Positions 1 through 8,483 are shown, numbered from the stretch's first letter. The stretch is 9,198 nt of DNA from an uncultured beta proteobacterium (GCA_903870955.1 CAIQEX010000414.1:1-9198), one strand, 5' to 3'. The notes: generated by a model from the sequence alone, not told the origin. Translations and numbers: made by a program.

Positions 1-2153
<2,153 letters not shown>

Positions 2154-2156
2154 CTA

Positions 2157-2585
2157 TCAGGGCTTGGAGGTTTCCGGCGCGTCGGCGACAAAACCGATCC
2201 GGCTCAAACCTGCTTTTTGCGCCACACCCATGACTTCAACCACACGGCCGTAGGGCACGGTGGTGTCGGCGCGCAGGCGGACTTCAGCGTCGGCATTGGC
2301 TTTGGCCGTTTTTTCCAACGCACTGGCCAGGCCTTCAGGCGTCTGCGCTGCATCGTTCAGAAAAACGGTACCCGCGTGGTCAATCGTGAGTTCAACAAAT
2401 TTGGGCGCATTGGAGGCGGAAGTACCGGACGCCTTGGGCAGATCCACCCGCACCGAACTGACCAACAACGGCGCGGTGATGATGAAGATCACCAGGAGCA
2501 CCAGCATCACGTCGATCAGCGGCGTCATGTTGATGTCGCTCATGGGCTTTGCAGTTTGTGACCGCTCCAACCGACCGAAGCTCAT
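2157..2585 (-). CDS. exbD: ExbD/TolR-family biopolymer transport protein
   Basis: Small inner-membrane subunit of a proton-driven motor that works with ExbB/TolQ to energise outer-membrane processes. The 142-residue protein has the family layout: a short cytoplasmic N-terminus ending MSDINMTPLIDV, one membrane helix at about residues 22-44 carrying the conserved proton-carrying aspartate D25, and a periplasmic domain of about 95 residues. Length is typical (E. coli ExbD 141, TolR 142). The ATG at 2585 has a GGAGG ribosome-binding site 10 bases upstream (2596-2600). It lies 37 bases after exbB and 117 bases before leuS. No tonB, tolA, tolB or pal is in the window, so sequence alone does not say whether it serves TonB, Tol-Pal or another partner. 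Family assignment is firm; the ExbD versus TolR name is a choice. Confidence 0.92.
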   Translation of the reverse strand: MSFGRLERSQTAKPMSDINMTPLIDVMLVLLVIFIITAPLLVSSVRVDLPKASGTSASNAPKFVELTIDHAGTVFLNDAAQTPEGLASALEKTAKANADAEVRLRADTTVPYGRVVEVMGVAQKAGLSRIGFVADAPETSKP

Positions 2586-2622
2586 GGGGTTATGGCCTCC
2601 ACGCTTGCCGCGCTACCCGTGC

Positions 2623-3267
2623 TCATGGCTTTTGCGTCAGCAACAGTTCCCGCAGGTCGCGGGCGAAGCCTTCCAGGTCGGCTTCAATGCGGCCTATAAA
2701 ACGTCCCAGAATGTTGTAACCCAGTACGGCAGGAATGGCCACGGCCAAGCCCGCGGCGGTCATGATCAGGGACTCTCCCACCGGGCCAGAGATTTTCTCG
2801 ATACTGACCTGACCGGCACCTGCGATTCCCAGCAGTGCGTGGTAAATGCCCCAGACGGTACCCAGCAAACCAACAAAAGGTGCCGTGGAGCCCACTGTGG
2901 CGAGCAGCACTTGACCCGCCTGCAGTTTGTGCAGCACGCCATGCAAGGCATCGCGTAACACGCGGGTGAGTTGTTGCGAACGCTCACCCGCCGCCGCCAG
3001 ATTGCCGGTTGGCGTCACCTGCGCGGCTTCAATCAAGGGAGTTAACAGGAGTTCACGGTCCATGGCCTTCACCACGGTCAGGCCGTCTTCATAGGTCGCA
3101 GCCTGCCAAAAAGCCTGGGTGCTTCGTCCGACATCGCGTGTCGCACGTTGCAACAGCCAACCCTTCCAGAGCAACACCACCCAACTGCCCACCGACATGG
3201 CCAACAGCAGAAATGCCACGACGCTGCTGACCGTATCGCGGTGCATCAGCAGGTCAAGCGCACTCAC
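2623..3267 (-). CDS. exbB: ExbB/TolQ/MotA-family proton channel protein
   Basis: Polytopic inner-membrane subunit that forms, with ExbD, a proton channel powering a periplasm-spanning partner. The 214 residues contain three membrane helices: about 14-36, 120-145 ([17 protein letters not shown]) and 163-188 ([17 protein letters not shown]). These last two are the signature MotA/TolQ/ExbB block, with a GP-x-GE entry at 161-165. The large loop between helices 1 and 2 (about 37-118) is cytoplasmic in this family. The start is GTG at 3267, overlapping the dapB stop as GTGA, which suggests translational coupling. The next in-frame ATG, at 3246, has no ribosome-binding site and would trim 7 residues. 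exbD follows 37 bases downstream. TolQ and ExbB cannot be told apart without the cognate partner gene. Confidence 0.92.
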   Translation of the reverse strand: MSALDLLMHRDTVSSVVAFLLLAMSVGSWVVLLWKGWLLQRATRDVGRSTQAFWQAATYEDGLTVVKAMDRELLLTPLIEAAQVTPTGNLAAAGERSQQLTRVLRDALHGVLHKLQAGQVLLATVGSTAPFVGLLGTVWGIYHALLGIAGAGQVSIEKISGPVGESLIMTAAGLAVAIPAVLGYNILGRFIGRIEADLEGFARDLRELLLTQKP

Positions 3268-4067
3268 TTCAGTCCCAGCACGTCAAACATGTCGAACAGG
3301 CCGGTCTTTTGGTCCGCCAAAAAGCGTACCGCGCGCAAACTGCCCTGGGCATAGGTGGCGCGACTCGATGACTTGTGACTGATCTCGATGCGCTCGCCGG
3401 TTCCCGCAAACAACACCGTATGGTCACCGACAATGTCGCCGCCGCGAATGGTCGCAAAGCCGATGGACGACGGATCGCGCTCGCCGGTTACGCCCTCACG
3501 GGCATAGACCGCACAGTCCTTCAGATCGCGCCCCAGCGCATCGGCAATCACCTCGCCCATTTTGAGCGCGGTGCCGGAAGGCGCATCGACCTTATGGCGG
3601 TGGTGCGCTTCGATGATTTCGATGTCATAGCCGGTGGACAGTGCTTTGGCCGCCATCTCCAGCAGCTTGAGCGTGACGTTGACTCCCACGCTCATGTTAG
3701 GCGCCATCATGATGGCAATGTCCTTGGACGCCTCGGCGATGACGGCCTTTTGCGCCTCGGTAAAGCCGGTGGTGCCGATCACCAAAGCCACGCCGAGTTC
3801 GCGACAGACCTTGATGTGTTCCAACGTACCTTCGGGCCGCGTGAAGTCAATCAGCACCTGGCTGTCAGACAGGCCGAGGTGCAAATCCGGTGTGATCAAC
3901 ACGCCGGTGGGTTGGCCCGAGAAAGAGCCGGCATCCTTGCCGATGGCGGGGCTCGACGCAATATCCAGCGCTCCGCTCAGGCGGCAATCGTCTGCCGCGC
4001 GGATGGCATCAATCAGCATCTGCCCCATACGGCCGGACGCTCCGGCCACTGCGATTCTGTGGGTCAT
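3264..4067 (-). CDS. dapB: 4-hydroxy-tetrahydrodipicolinate reductase
   Basis: Catalyses the NAD(P)H-dependent reduction of hydroxy-tetrahydrodipicolinate to tetrahydrodipicolinate, in the pathway to meso-diaminopimelate (peptidoglycan) and lysine. The protein is 267 residues, normal for the family. The N-terminal Rossmann fold opens with [10 protein letters not shown] (residues 7-16). GTTGFT at 98-103 and APNMSVGVN at 122-130 are cofactor and hinge motifs. The catalytic signature [15 protein letters not shown] at 153-167 supplies H155 and K159, equivalent to E. coli H159 and K163. The ATG at 4067 is preceded by AGGAA at 4075-4079 with 7-base spacing. bamE ends 44 bases upstream, and exbB begins inside the dapB stop codon. 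Function is secure. Confidence 0.98.
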   Translation of the reverse strand: MTHRIAVAGASGRMGQMLIDAIRAADDCRLSGALDIASSPAIGKDAGSFSGQPTGVLITPDLHLGLSDSQVLIDFTRPEGTLEHIKVCRELGVALVIGTTGFTEAQKAVIAEASKDIAIMMAPNMSVGVNVTLKLLEMAAKALSTGYDIEIIEAHHRHKVDAPSGTALKMGEVIADALGRDLKDCAVYAREGVTGERDPSSIGFATIRGGDIVGDHTVLFAGTGERIEISHKSSSRATYAQGSLRAVRFLADQKTGLFDMFDVLGLK

Positions 4068-4111
4068 AGTCCCGTTCCTGTCAAAAAGCCAAAGGTCCGC
4101 GTACTTCGAAC

Positions 4112-4654
4112 TTATTTGGCTGCCGGCTCAAGCGGCGGATAGTCGGATGGCGCCTTGAACGTCTCGGGCGACTGCGGGGCTATGCTGGTCGGGGGAGGGA
4201 ACTTTTTCAAGCTTTCTTCCGACGCGGACATGGCCGGCAGTTTCTCAATCTTGGTCATGGACTTGAGTGTGGCGACAAACTCTGCCTCGGTGGGCAGATC
4301 ATCCGCCTCGAAACGATCCAGGTTATTGCCCTTGAAGAATACCGTCACATGACGTGACTGCGACTCTGCACCCTGGCGCGAATAGGTGAAAACATAATCC
4401 CAGCGATCCGCATGGAAAAGGCTGGCCAACAAGGGGGTGCCGAGAATATCTTTGACCGTGTTGCGTGGCATGCCAGGCTTCAAAGCGGAGACCTGTTCAC
4501 GCGTAATCACATTGCCCTGGACACGGTCAAATCGATACGGCGAAATGGTGTCCATCCAGCTTTTGGATGCTGGCGTACTGGAGCATGCCGTCAAACCGCC
4601 CATCAGCAAAACCAGTGGCAGCAGGGTCAGGCGCAGGCAGGAGGATTCAAGCAT
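4112..4654 (-). CDS. bamE: Outer membrane protein assembly factor BamE (OmlA/SmpA lipoprotein)
   Basis: Outer-membrane lipoprotein of the beta-barrel assembly machine; it helps organise BamA and BamD. From the ATG at 4654 the product is 180 residues. A lipoprotein signal peptide (about residues 1-23) ends in the lipobox LTAC with acylated C24. The BamE domain spans about 40-118: [17 protein letters not shown], then the [19 protein letters not shown] block and RWDYVFTY, closely matching the E. coli motif order. E. coli BamE is 113 residues; here a proline-rich, probably disordered tail (about 119-180, with FPPPTS and DYPPLEP) extends it. An in-frame TTG at 4732 would add 26 non-signal residues and run into the fur promoter region, so it was rejected. 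The divergent bamE(omlA)-fur arrangement is known from other proteobacteria such as Pseudomonas. No strong ribosome-binding site precedes the ATG. Confidence 0.94.
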   Translation of the reverse strand: MLESSCLRLTLLPLVLLMGGLTACSSTPASKSWMDTISPYRFDRVQGNVITREQVSALKPGMPRNTVKDILGTPLLASLFHADRWDYVFTYSRQGAESQSRHVTVFFKGNNLDRFEADDLPTEAEFVATLKSMTKIEKLPAMSASEESLKKFPPPTSIAPQSPETFKAPSDYPPLEPAAK

Positions 4655-4683
4655 GGATAGGGCGTGGACGATATGATCGGGCC

Positions 4684-4689
4684 ATTGTA
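4684..4689 (-). promoter_or_regulatory. Candidate -10 box of the bamE operon
   Basis: Read on the minus strand this is TACAAT, five of six matches to the sigma70 -10 consensus, in the 86-base divergent gap between bamE and fur. It would place the transcription start near 4677 with a leader of about 23 nucleotides. No convincing -35 box sits 16-18 bases upstream, so an activator or an extended element would be needed. The small dyad CGAT-ATG-ATCG (4669-4679) overlaps the predicted start. Confidence 0.3.
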
Positions 4690-4740
4690 GCGGCTGGGCC
4701 TTGGCCGAACTTTTAGTCTCTTGCGGTACCAACAGACACC

Positions 4741-5169
4741 ATGACCAACATCGACGAACTCAAGAACACGGGACTCAAGGCGACCCTGCCGCGCTTGAAA
4801 ATATTGGAGTTGTTTCAGCGCGGCAAGAACCGGCACATGACGGCTGAAGACATCTATCGACTTTTGCTCGAAGAACATTCCGACGTGGGTTTGGCCACCG
4901 TGTACCGCGTGTTGACCCAGTTTGAGCAGGCCGGCATTCTGATCCGCAGCCATTTTGAGAGCGGCAAGGCGGTCTATGAACTCGACGAAGGCCAACACCA
5001 CGACCATCTGGTGTGTCTGGATTGCGGCAAGGTCGAAGAGTTTTATGACGCCGAAATCGAGAAGCGTCAGCAGGTGGTGGCGAAGTCCAAGGGCTTCACC
5101 ATCACCGACCATGCCCTGAGCCTGTACGCTACCTGTAACCGGGAAAATTGCCCCAGCCGAAGCCAATAA
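4741..5169 (+). CDS. fur: Ferric uptake regulator Fur
   Basis: Cytosolic dimeric metal sensor that, loaded with ferrous iron, represses iron-uptake genes. The 142-residue product matches Fur in length and layout. The winged-helix DNA-binding domain covers about residues 10-82, with the recognition helix in [17 protein letters not shown] (49-65). Metal ligands are visible: H32, E80, the HHDH cluster at 86-89, C92-x2-C95 and C132-x4-C137, with cysteines at the same numbers as E. coli Fur. This ligand set and the lack of Zur- or PerR-specific features favour Fur proper. The ATG at 4741 has only a weak upstream ribosome-binding site. It is divergent from bamE and convergent with hprK, separated from the latter by a GC-rich repeat. 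I see no clear Fur box in its promoter, so autoregulation is not supported by sequence. Confidence 0.97.
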   Translation: MTNIDELKNTGLKATLPRLKILELFQRGKNRHMTAEDIYRLLLEEHSDVGLATVYRVLTQFEQAGILIRSHFESGKAVYELDEGQHHDHLVCLDCGKVEEFYDAEIEKRQQVVAKSKGFTITDHALSLYATCNRENCPSRSQ

Positions 5170-5267
5170 AGCGTGGGGTGAGGGCTACAACCCGGCGTCG
5201 GGCCGCCCCAAGCGGGGTTAGGCCCCCTTGGGGGGCAGCGTAGTACGCGAAGCGACAAGCGTGGGGG
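5169..5267. repeat. GC-rich REP-like intergenic repeat with hairpins
   Basis: This element fills the whole gap between the convergent fur and hprK genes. The core (5201-5239) has two small GC hairpins: CCCC at 5206-5209 with GGGG at 5214-5217 (4-base loop), and CCCCC at 5223-5227 with GGGGG at 5230-5234. A tail AAGCGTGGGG at 5257-5266 is repeated exactly at 5169-5178, on the other side of the core, and each copy touches a stop codon. The composition and the core-plus-GCGTGGGGG tail resemble dispersed intergenic repeats that I associate with Comamonadaceae genomes; this is from memory and not checked. There is no T-tract on either strand, so it is not a classical intrinsic terminator, though it may slow polymerase or protect the 3' ends of both messages. 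Confidence 0.65.
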
Positions 5268-6215
5268 CTACCCGTTAGCCATGGCCTTGCGGTGGCGCTC
5301 GACAAACTCTTGATAAGTATCGATGCCACGCAACTGCAGAATCGTGTTGCGCACGGCGGCCTCTACCAGTACGGCGATATTGCGGCCAGCAACCACCTGA
5401 ATCACCACCTTGCGCACCGGCACGCCCAGCACGTCCTGCGTCAGTGGCTCATAGGGAATGCGTTCGTACTCACGCTCCAGCGTCTCGCGCCGCACCAGGT
5501 GAACGATCAGCTTGAGGCGCATCTTGCGTCGTACTGCGGTCTCACCAAAAATCGCACGAATATCCAGCAGACCGATTCCACGCACTTCCAGCAGGTTTTG
5601 CAGCAGTTCGGGGCAACGACCCTCGATGGTGGTCTGGTTGATCCGATACAGGTCCACCGCATCGTCCGCCACCAGTCCATTGCCCCGCGAAATCAGTTCC
5701 AGACCCAACTCACTTTTGCCCAGACCGGACTCGCCAGTGATCAGCACACCCAAGCCCAAAATGTCGATGAAAACCCCATGCATTGAGGTGCGATCGGCAA
5801 AATGCTTGGACAGGTAGGCGCGCAGCACATCGATCACAAAGGCCGACGACTCGTGGGTGGAGAACATGGGAATGAGCGCCCGCTCACACATCGACAGAAG
5901 CGCTTGCGGTGCCTGCTGCCCATCCGCCAGCACCAGCACCGGCGGCTCCAAAGTCACGATACGGGAAATACGCCGGGCACAATCTTCGGGCGGCGCGCTG
6001 GTGATGTAGGCCACCTCGCGCTCGCCCAGAATCTGAACCCGATAGGGATGGATGTAATTGAGGTAGCCGACCAGATCTGCACCAGAACGGGCGGCTCGCA
6101 CAGCCACTTCGTCAAAACGCCGCTCAGAGGCTCCTAAGCCGGCAACCCATTCCCAGCGCAGGGTCGAACGAAACTCTTCAAAAAGTACGTCGGCACTGAC
6201 TACGGTTGGTTTCAC
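5268..6215 (-). CDS. hprK: HPr kinase/phosphorylase
   Basis: Bifunctional enzyme that phosphorylates and dephosphorylates the PTS carrier HPr on a regulatory serine. The 315-residue protein has the usual two domains. The N-terminal domain is about residues 1-130. The C-terminal kinase domain has catalytic H146 (SMHGVFIDI), the Walker A loop GESGLGKS at 161-168, the ADD pair D184-D185, and the HprK signature [17 protein letters not shown] at 208-224. The start is GTG at 6215, 24 bases after the ptsN stop, with no strong ribosome-binding site; no ATG lies near it. In many proteobacteria HprK belongs to an incomplete, regulatory PTS rather than a sugar-uptake system. rapZ and ptsH, frequent neighbours, are not in this window. 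The stop codon abuts the intergenic repeat. Confidence 0.97.
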   Translation of the reverse strand: MKPTVVSADVLFEEFRSTLRWEWVAGLGASERRFDEVAVRAARSGADLVGYLNYIHPYRVQILGEREVAYITSAPPEDCARRISRIVTLEPPVLVLADGQQAPQALLSMCERALIPMFSTHESSAFVIDVLRAYLSKHFADRTSMHGVFIDILGLGVLITGESGLGKSELGLELISRGNGLVADDAVDLYRINQTTIEGRCPELLQNLLEVRGIGLLDIRAIFGETAVRRKMRLKLIVHLVRRETLEREYERIPYEPLTQDVLGVPVRKVVIQVVAGRNIAVLVEAAVRNTILQLRGIDTYQEFVERHRKAMANG

Positions 6216-6239
6216 AGTGCGGGAATGACAAGTGGTTTA

Positions 6240-6707
6240 TCAAGCGGCGCGTGCCGAATTCCAACCGGAAATGAGGCCATGCAGTGCCAGGGAATCGGTG
6301 CACAGGGTGAGCTGATCGCGCAACGCTGCGTCACTCAACAGTTCGGCAATTTCCGACAGAATTTCCAGGTGCTTTTGGGTCGCCGCTTCGGGCACCAGCA
6401 GAAAAATCAGCAGGTTGACCGACTGGTCATCCGGCGCATCAAAACCGATGGGCTGCGCCAGTTGAAACACGGCAGCCAGCGGCGCTTTGAGGCCCTTGAT
6501 ACGGCCATGGGGAATGGCAACGCCATGGCCCAAACCGGTTGAGCCCAGGCGCTCGCGGGAAAAAAGGCTATCGGTCACCAAGGCGCGACTCAGCCCGTGC
6601 TGATTTTCAAACAGCAAGCCCGCTTCTTCAAAAGCGCGCTTCTTGCTAGTGACTTCCACTTGGGCGCAAACTTGCGCAGGAGGCAGGATTCGGGAGAGTT
6701 GATTCAT
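6240..6707 (-). CDS. ptsN: PTS IIA-like nitrogen-regulatory protein PtsN (EIIA-Ntr)
   Basis: Cytosolic phosphocarrier of the nitrogen-related PTS, which relays phosphorylation state to regulatory targets rather than sugars. From the ATG at 6707 it is 155 residues, with one PTS EIIA type-2 domain. The phosphorylated histidine is H67 in HGVAIPHGRI, equivalent to E. coli PtsN H73. LLIFLLVPEAATQKHLEILSEIAELL (from about residue 99) is the second family block, split here by description only. An in-frame ATG at 6731 would add eight residues (MCIICPLT) unlike the family, and it falls one base after a terminator T-tract, so I chose 6707. Neither start has a good ribosome-binding site. ptsN is co-directional with hprK (24-base gap) and lies downstream of hpf, the conserved hpf-ptsN order of the rpoN region. 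Confidence 0.94.
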   Translation of the reverse strand: MNQLSRILPPAQVCAQVEVTSKKRAFEEAGLLFENQHGLSRALVTDSLFSRERLGSTGLGHGVAIPHGRIKGLKAPLAAVFQLAQPIGFDAPDDQSVNLLIFLLVPEAATQKHLEILSEIAELLSDAALRDQLTLCTDSLALHGLISGWNSARAA

Positions 6708-6731
6708 GGTGAGTGGGCAGATTATGCACAT

Positions 6732-6760
6732 AAAAAAACCGCCCTGTACAAGGGCGGTTT
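6732..6760 (-). terminator. Rho-independent terminator after hpf
   Basis: On the minus strand a 10-base perfect stem (6751-6760 with 6736-6745) closes a 5-base loop and is followed by an unbroken T-tract of seven (6738-6732, overlapping the stem base). The stem core is CCGCCC/GGGCGG. It starts 19 bases after the hpf stop codon. In the plus direction only three Ts follow the stem, so it works leftward. It should end most hpf transcripts before ptsN and thereby set the hpf:ptsN ratio. Confidence 0.88.
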
Positions 6761-6779
6761 CCGATTAAACGCAGTGCGA

Positions 6780-7109
6780 TTACATCAGACGCTTGGGTGC
6801 TTCGTGGTGGTGGTCCTGTATTCTGGATTTGTGACGAACCACCTGGCGGTCCAATTTGTCGACCAACTCATCCACCGCCGCATACAGGTCCTGGTGCGAG
6901 CATTCAGCGAACATATCGCTGCCCTTGACGTGAATATTGCATTCTGCTCGCTGTCGACGTTCCTTCTCCTTTTGCTTTTCCACAGTGAGTAGCACTTTGA
7001 CATCCACAACCTGGTCAAAATGCCGCATGATGCGATCCAGTTTGGTCGTCACGTAGCTGCGCAGCGCAGGGGTAACCTCCAGGTGATGACCGCTGATCGT
7101 CAAATTCAT
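6780..7109 (-). CDS. hpf: Ribosome hibernation promoting factor, short form (HPF/RaiA family)
   Basis: Small protein that binds the 30S decoding region and stabilises inactive ribosomes in stationary phase or stress. The 109-residue product is a single S30AE domain: [20 protein letters not shown] opens the first strand and helix, followed by [15 protein letters not shown], a basic [12 protein letters not shown] segment, and [17 protein letters not shown] for the second helix. There is no C-terminal dimerisation domain, so it is the short rather than the long type. The C-terminus is histidine-rich ([11 protein letters not shown]). The ATG at 7109 has a perfect GGAGG at 7116-7120 with 6-base spacing, which fixes the start over longer in-frame possibilities up to 7250. 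Although hpf sits next to ptsN as in rpoN operons, rpoN itself is not upstream; the upstream neighbour is a divergent transporter gene. Confidence 0.94.
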   Translation of the reverse strand: MNLTISGHHLEVTPALRSYVTTKLDRIMRHFDQVVDVKVLLTVEKQKEKERRQRAECNIHVKGSDMFAECSHQDLYAAVDELVDKLDRQVVRHKSRIQDHHHEAPKRLM

Positions 7110-7115
7110 AAATAA

Positions 7116-7120
7116 CCTCC
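7116..7120 (-). promoter_or_regulatory. Shine-Dalgarno sequence of hpf
   Basis: GGAGG on the minus strand, six bases before the ATG at 7109. It is the strongest ribosome-binding site in the window and decides the hpf start. It is downstream of the leader hairpin at 7143-7164. Confidence 0.85.
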
Positions 7121-7137
7121 AGTTGCTCTCAGGGTTG

Positions 7138-7164
7138 AAAAAGCGCTCACCGCAAGGAGAGCGC
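7138..7164 (-). terminator. Candidate attenuator in the hpf leader
   Basis: On the minus strand, GCGCTC (7164-7159) pairs with GAGCGC (7148-7143). One mismatch and two more GC pairs (7156-7157 with 7150-7151) close a TTGC loop. Five Ts (7142-7138) follow directly. This is the architecture of an intrinsic terminator, but it lies between the likely hpf promoter and the hpf ribosome-binding site. The stem is shorter than that of the terminator after hpf, so partial termination is more likely than a full stop. An alternative pairing is described in the findings. Confidence 0.5.
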
Positions 7165-7203
7165 GCAAGGAAATGTCTGCATTTAATTGTTTGGATTGAA
7201 TTC

Positions 7204-7232
7204 ACTATGCGCCCGAAAACTTCGGTTGGCAA
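7204..7232 (-). promoter_or_regulatory. Sigma70-type promoter of hpf
   Basis: On the minus strand, TTGCCA (7232-7227; five of six -35 matches), a 17-base spacer, then CATAGT (7209-7204; four of six -10 matches). Transcription would start near 7197, giving a leader of about 88 nucleotides before the ATG. The -35 box lies in one arm of an 8-base inverted repeat (7224-7231 and 7273-7280). No -24/-12 sigma54 promoter was seen. Confidence 0.55.
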
Positions 7233-7330
7233 CGACATTTTTTGATGCACCGCAACATGACATGGGCATTTCTGCCAACCCTTTGTAAACCCCTCTTTTG
7301 ATCAGAATTTTCGCCCCCATACCCGTACCC

Positions 7331-8365
7331 ATGGCCCATTCCAACAAAAATTCAGCGTCCGTTTTTCAACGCCCCGGCACACGTGGCGCACAGATCGCCA
7401 GCTACCTTCTAGCCGTTGGTCTCTGCACGGCAACTTTGATCTACGGTTTGTTGCCGGGTCTGCTCGCGGTGTGTCTTGGGTACCTGTTGACCACGGCACT
7501 GACGGGGCAAAACCGGCAACGCGGGCCACGCCTGAGCCCGGTGTGGGCGGCGACGGTCGTGATCGTGGTGCCCATCGTCGGCTTGGTCATCCTGTTTGCC
7601 AATGCCAAAGGGGTGGCCTTTGGTGCGGTGGCCCAATACCAGGCGCTGTTGCACCATCTGGCAGGCACCGTGCTGGAAATTCGGCAGAAGCTTCCGCCCG
7701 ATCTGGCCAGCCACTTGCCCGACGAATTGCTGACCGCGCAGAGCTGGTTGGTGGAATATCTGCAGTCTCAGGCCCACGCACTCTCTGGTTTTGGCACCGC
7801 CGGACTGCGCGGCGGCCTGCTGGTGTATGTCGGCCTCATCGTGGGTGCCCTGATGGTGGCCACCACGCCATCACCCAGTCAGGGCCCTTTGCGGGTAGCG
7901 CTGCGCCAGCGGGGTAGCGACTTCATGAATGCCTTTCGGCAAATTGTCGTGGCGCAATTCTGGATAGCTGCTTTCAACGCCGCCTGCACGGCGATCTTTT
8001 TGTGGCTGGCCCTGCCGCTGGCTGGCGTGCAGATGCCCTATTCCGCCACCCTGGTCGGTTTGACTTTTGTGGCCGGCCTGATCCCCATCGTTGGCAACTT
8101 GTTGTGCAATAGCATTCTGACCATTGCCGGCGTCTCGGTTTCCCCCGCGGTGGGTCTGACCTGCTTGCTGTTTCTGGTGGCGATTCACAAGTTTGAATAT
8201 GTCATCAACGCCAAAGTGGTGGGCAAACGCACCAACACGGCCGCTTGGGAATTGCTCAGTGTGATGTTCATCGGCGAGGCTATTTTCGGCGTCGCCGGGT
8301 TGGTCGCGGCCCCGCTTTACTACGCCTATACCAAGCGCGAATTGTTGGATGCTGGACTGATTTAG
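7331..8365 (+). CDS. AI-2E family transporter (PerM/YhhT-like membrane protein)
   Basis: Multispanning inner-membrane protein of the AI-2E transporter family (formerly UPF0118), whose members have been linked to autoinducer-2 export or to ion/proton exchange; the substrate cannot be read from sequence. From the ATG at 7331 it is 344 residues. Hydrophobic segments lie at about 21-40, 42-58, 69-91, 161-178, 206-232, 237-266, 270-287 and 305-330, with a long amphipathic stretch at about 95-155 between the third and fourth, as is usual. The family motif LVGLTFVAGLIPIVGN occurs at 241-256, and the C-terminus reads YYAYTKREL. A TTG at 7298 would add 11 residues; the ATG is preferred, although neither has a Shine-Dalgarno sequence. 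It is divergent from hpf (221-base gap) and 205 bases ahead of corA. No luxS or lsr gene is nearby. Confidence 0.9.
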   Translation: MAHSNKNSASVFQRPGTRGAQIASYLLAVGLCTATLIYGLLPGLLAVCLGYLLTTALTGQNRQRGPRLSPVWAATVVIVVPIVGLVILFANAKGVAFGAVAQYQALLHHLAGTVLEIRQKLPPDLASHLPDELLTAQSWLVEYLQSQAHALSGFGTAGLRGGLLVYVGLIVGALMVATTPSPSQGPLRVALRQRGSDFMNAFRQIVVAQFWIAAFNAACTAIFLWLALPLAGVQMPYSATLVGLTFVAGLIPIVGNLLCNSILTIAGVSVSPAVGLTCLLFLVAIHKFEYVINAKVVGKRTNTAAWELLSVMFIGEAIFGVAGLVAAPLYYAYTKRELLDAGLI

Positions 8366-8381
8366 CGACCACGTAATTTTG

Positions 8382-8396
8382 CGTAAACTTGTTACG
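8382..8396. promoter_or_regulatory. Dyad CGTAA-N5-TTACG upstream of the corA promoter
   Basis: A perfect 5-base inverted repeat with a 5-base centre, ending six bases before the candidate corA -35 box and starting 17 bases after the stop of the AI-2E gene. The spacing and position would suit a regulator site. A weak terminator hairpin is the alternative, but no T-tract follows. Confidence 0.25.
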
Positions 8397-8401
8397 GATG
8401 G

Positions 8402-8430
8402 TCGAGACGCGTTGGCAGCAGTGCGATAAT
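8402..8430 (+). promoter_or_regulatory. corA: Candidate sigma70 promoter of corA
   Basis: TCGAGA (8402-8407; four of six -35 matches), a 17-base spacer, then GATAAT (8425-8430; five of six -10 matches). Transcription would begin near 8437, leaving an untranslated leader of about 134 nucleotides before the corA ATG. It suggests that corA is transcribed on its own rather than only from the AI-2E gene. Confidence 0.45.
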
Positions 8431-8483
8431 TTGTCCAGATCCACTCTCGGAGAGCACTCCTTGGAAAACTACCCCAGTCGGTA

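Noticed and set aside
3375..4158. Plus-strand open frames opposite dapB
   Set aside because: dapB has complete catalytic and cofactor motifs on the other strand; these frames are low-complexity translations of GC-rich codons.
4669..4679. Fur box in the bamE-fur gap (CGAT-ATG-ATCG dyad)
   Set aside because: It matches the A/T-rich Fur consensus poorly. The dyad is noted, but it does not support Fur autoregulation.
4655..4732. N-terminal extension of BamE from a TTG at 4732
   Set aside because: It would put 26 hydrophilic residues before a clear lipoprotein signal peptide and would overlap the promoter region.
6708..6731. Alternative ptsN start at the ATG at 6731
   Set aside because: It begins one base after the terminator T-tract, adds eight residues foreign to the family, and leaves no room for a ribosome-binding site.
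7110..7330. Sigma54 (-24/-12) promoter for hpf or the AI-2E gene
   Set aside because: GG and GC pairs at the required 10-base spacing within a TGGCAC-N5-TTGC context were not found on either strand.
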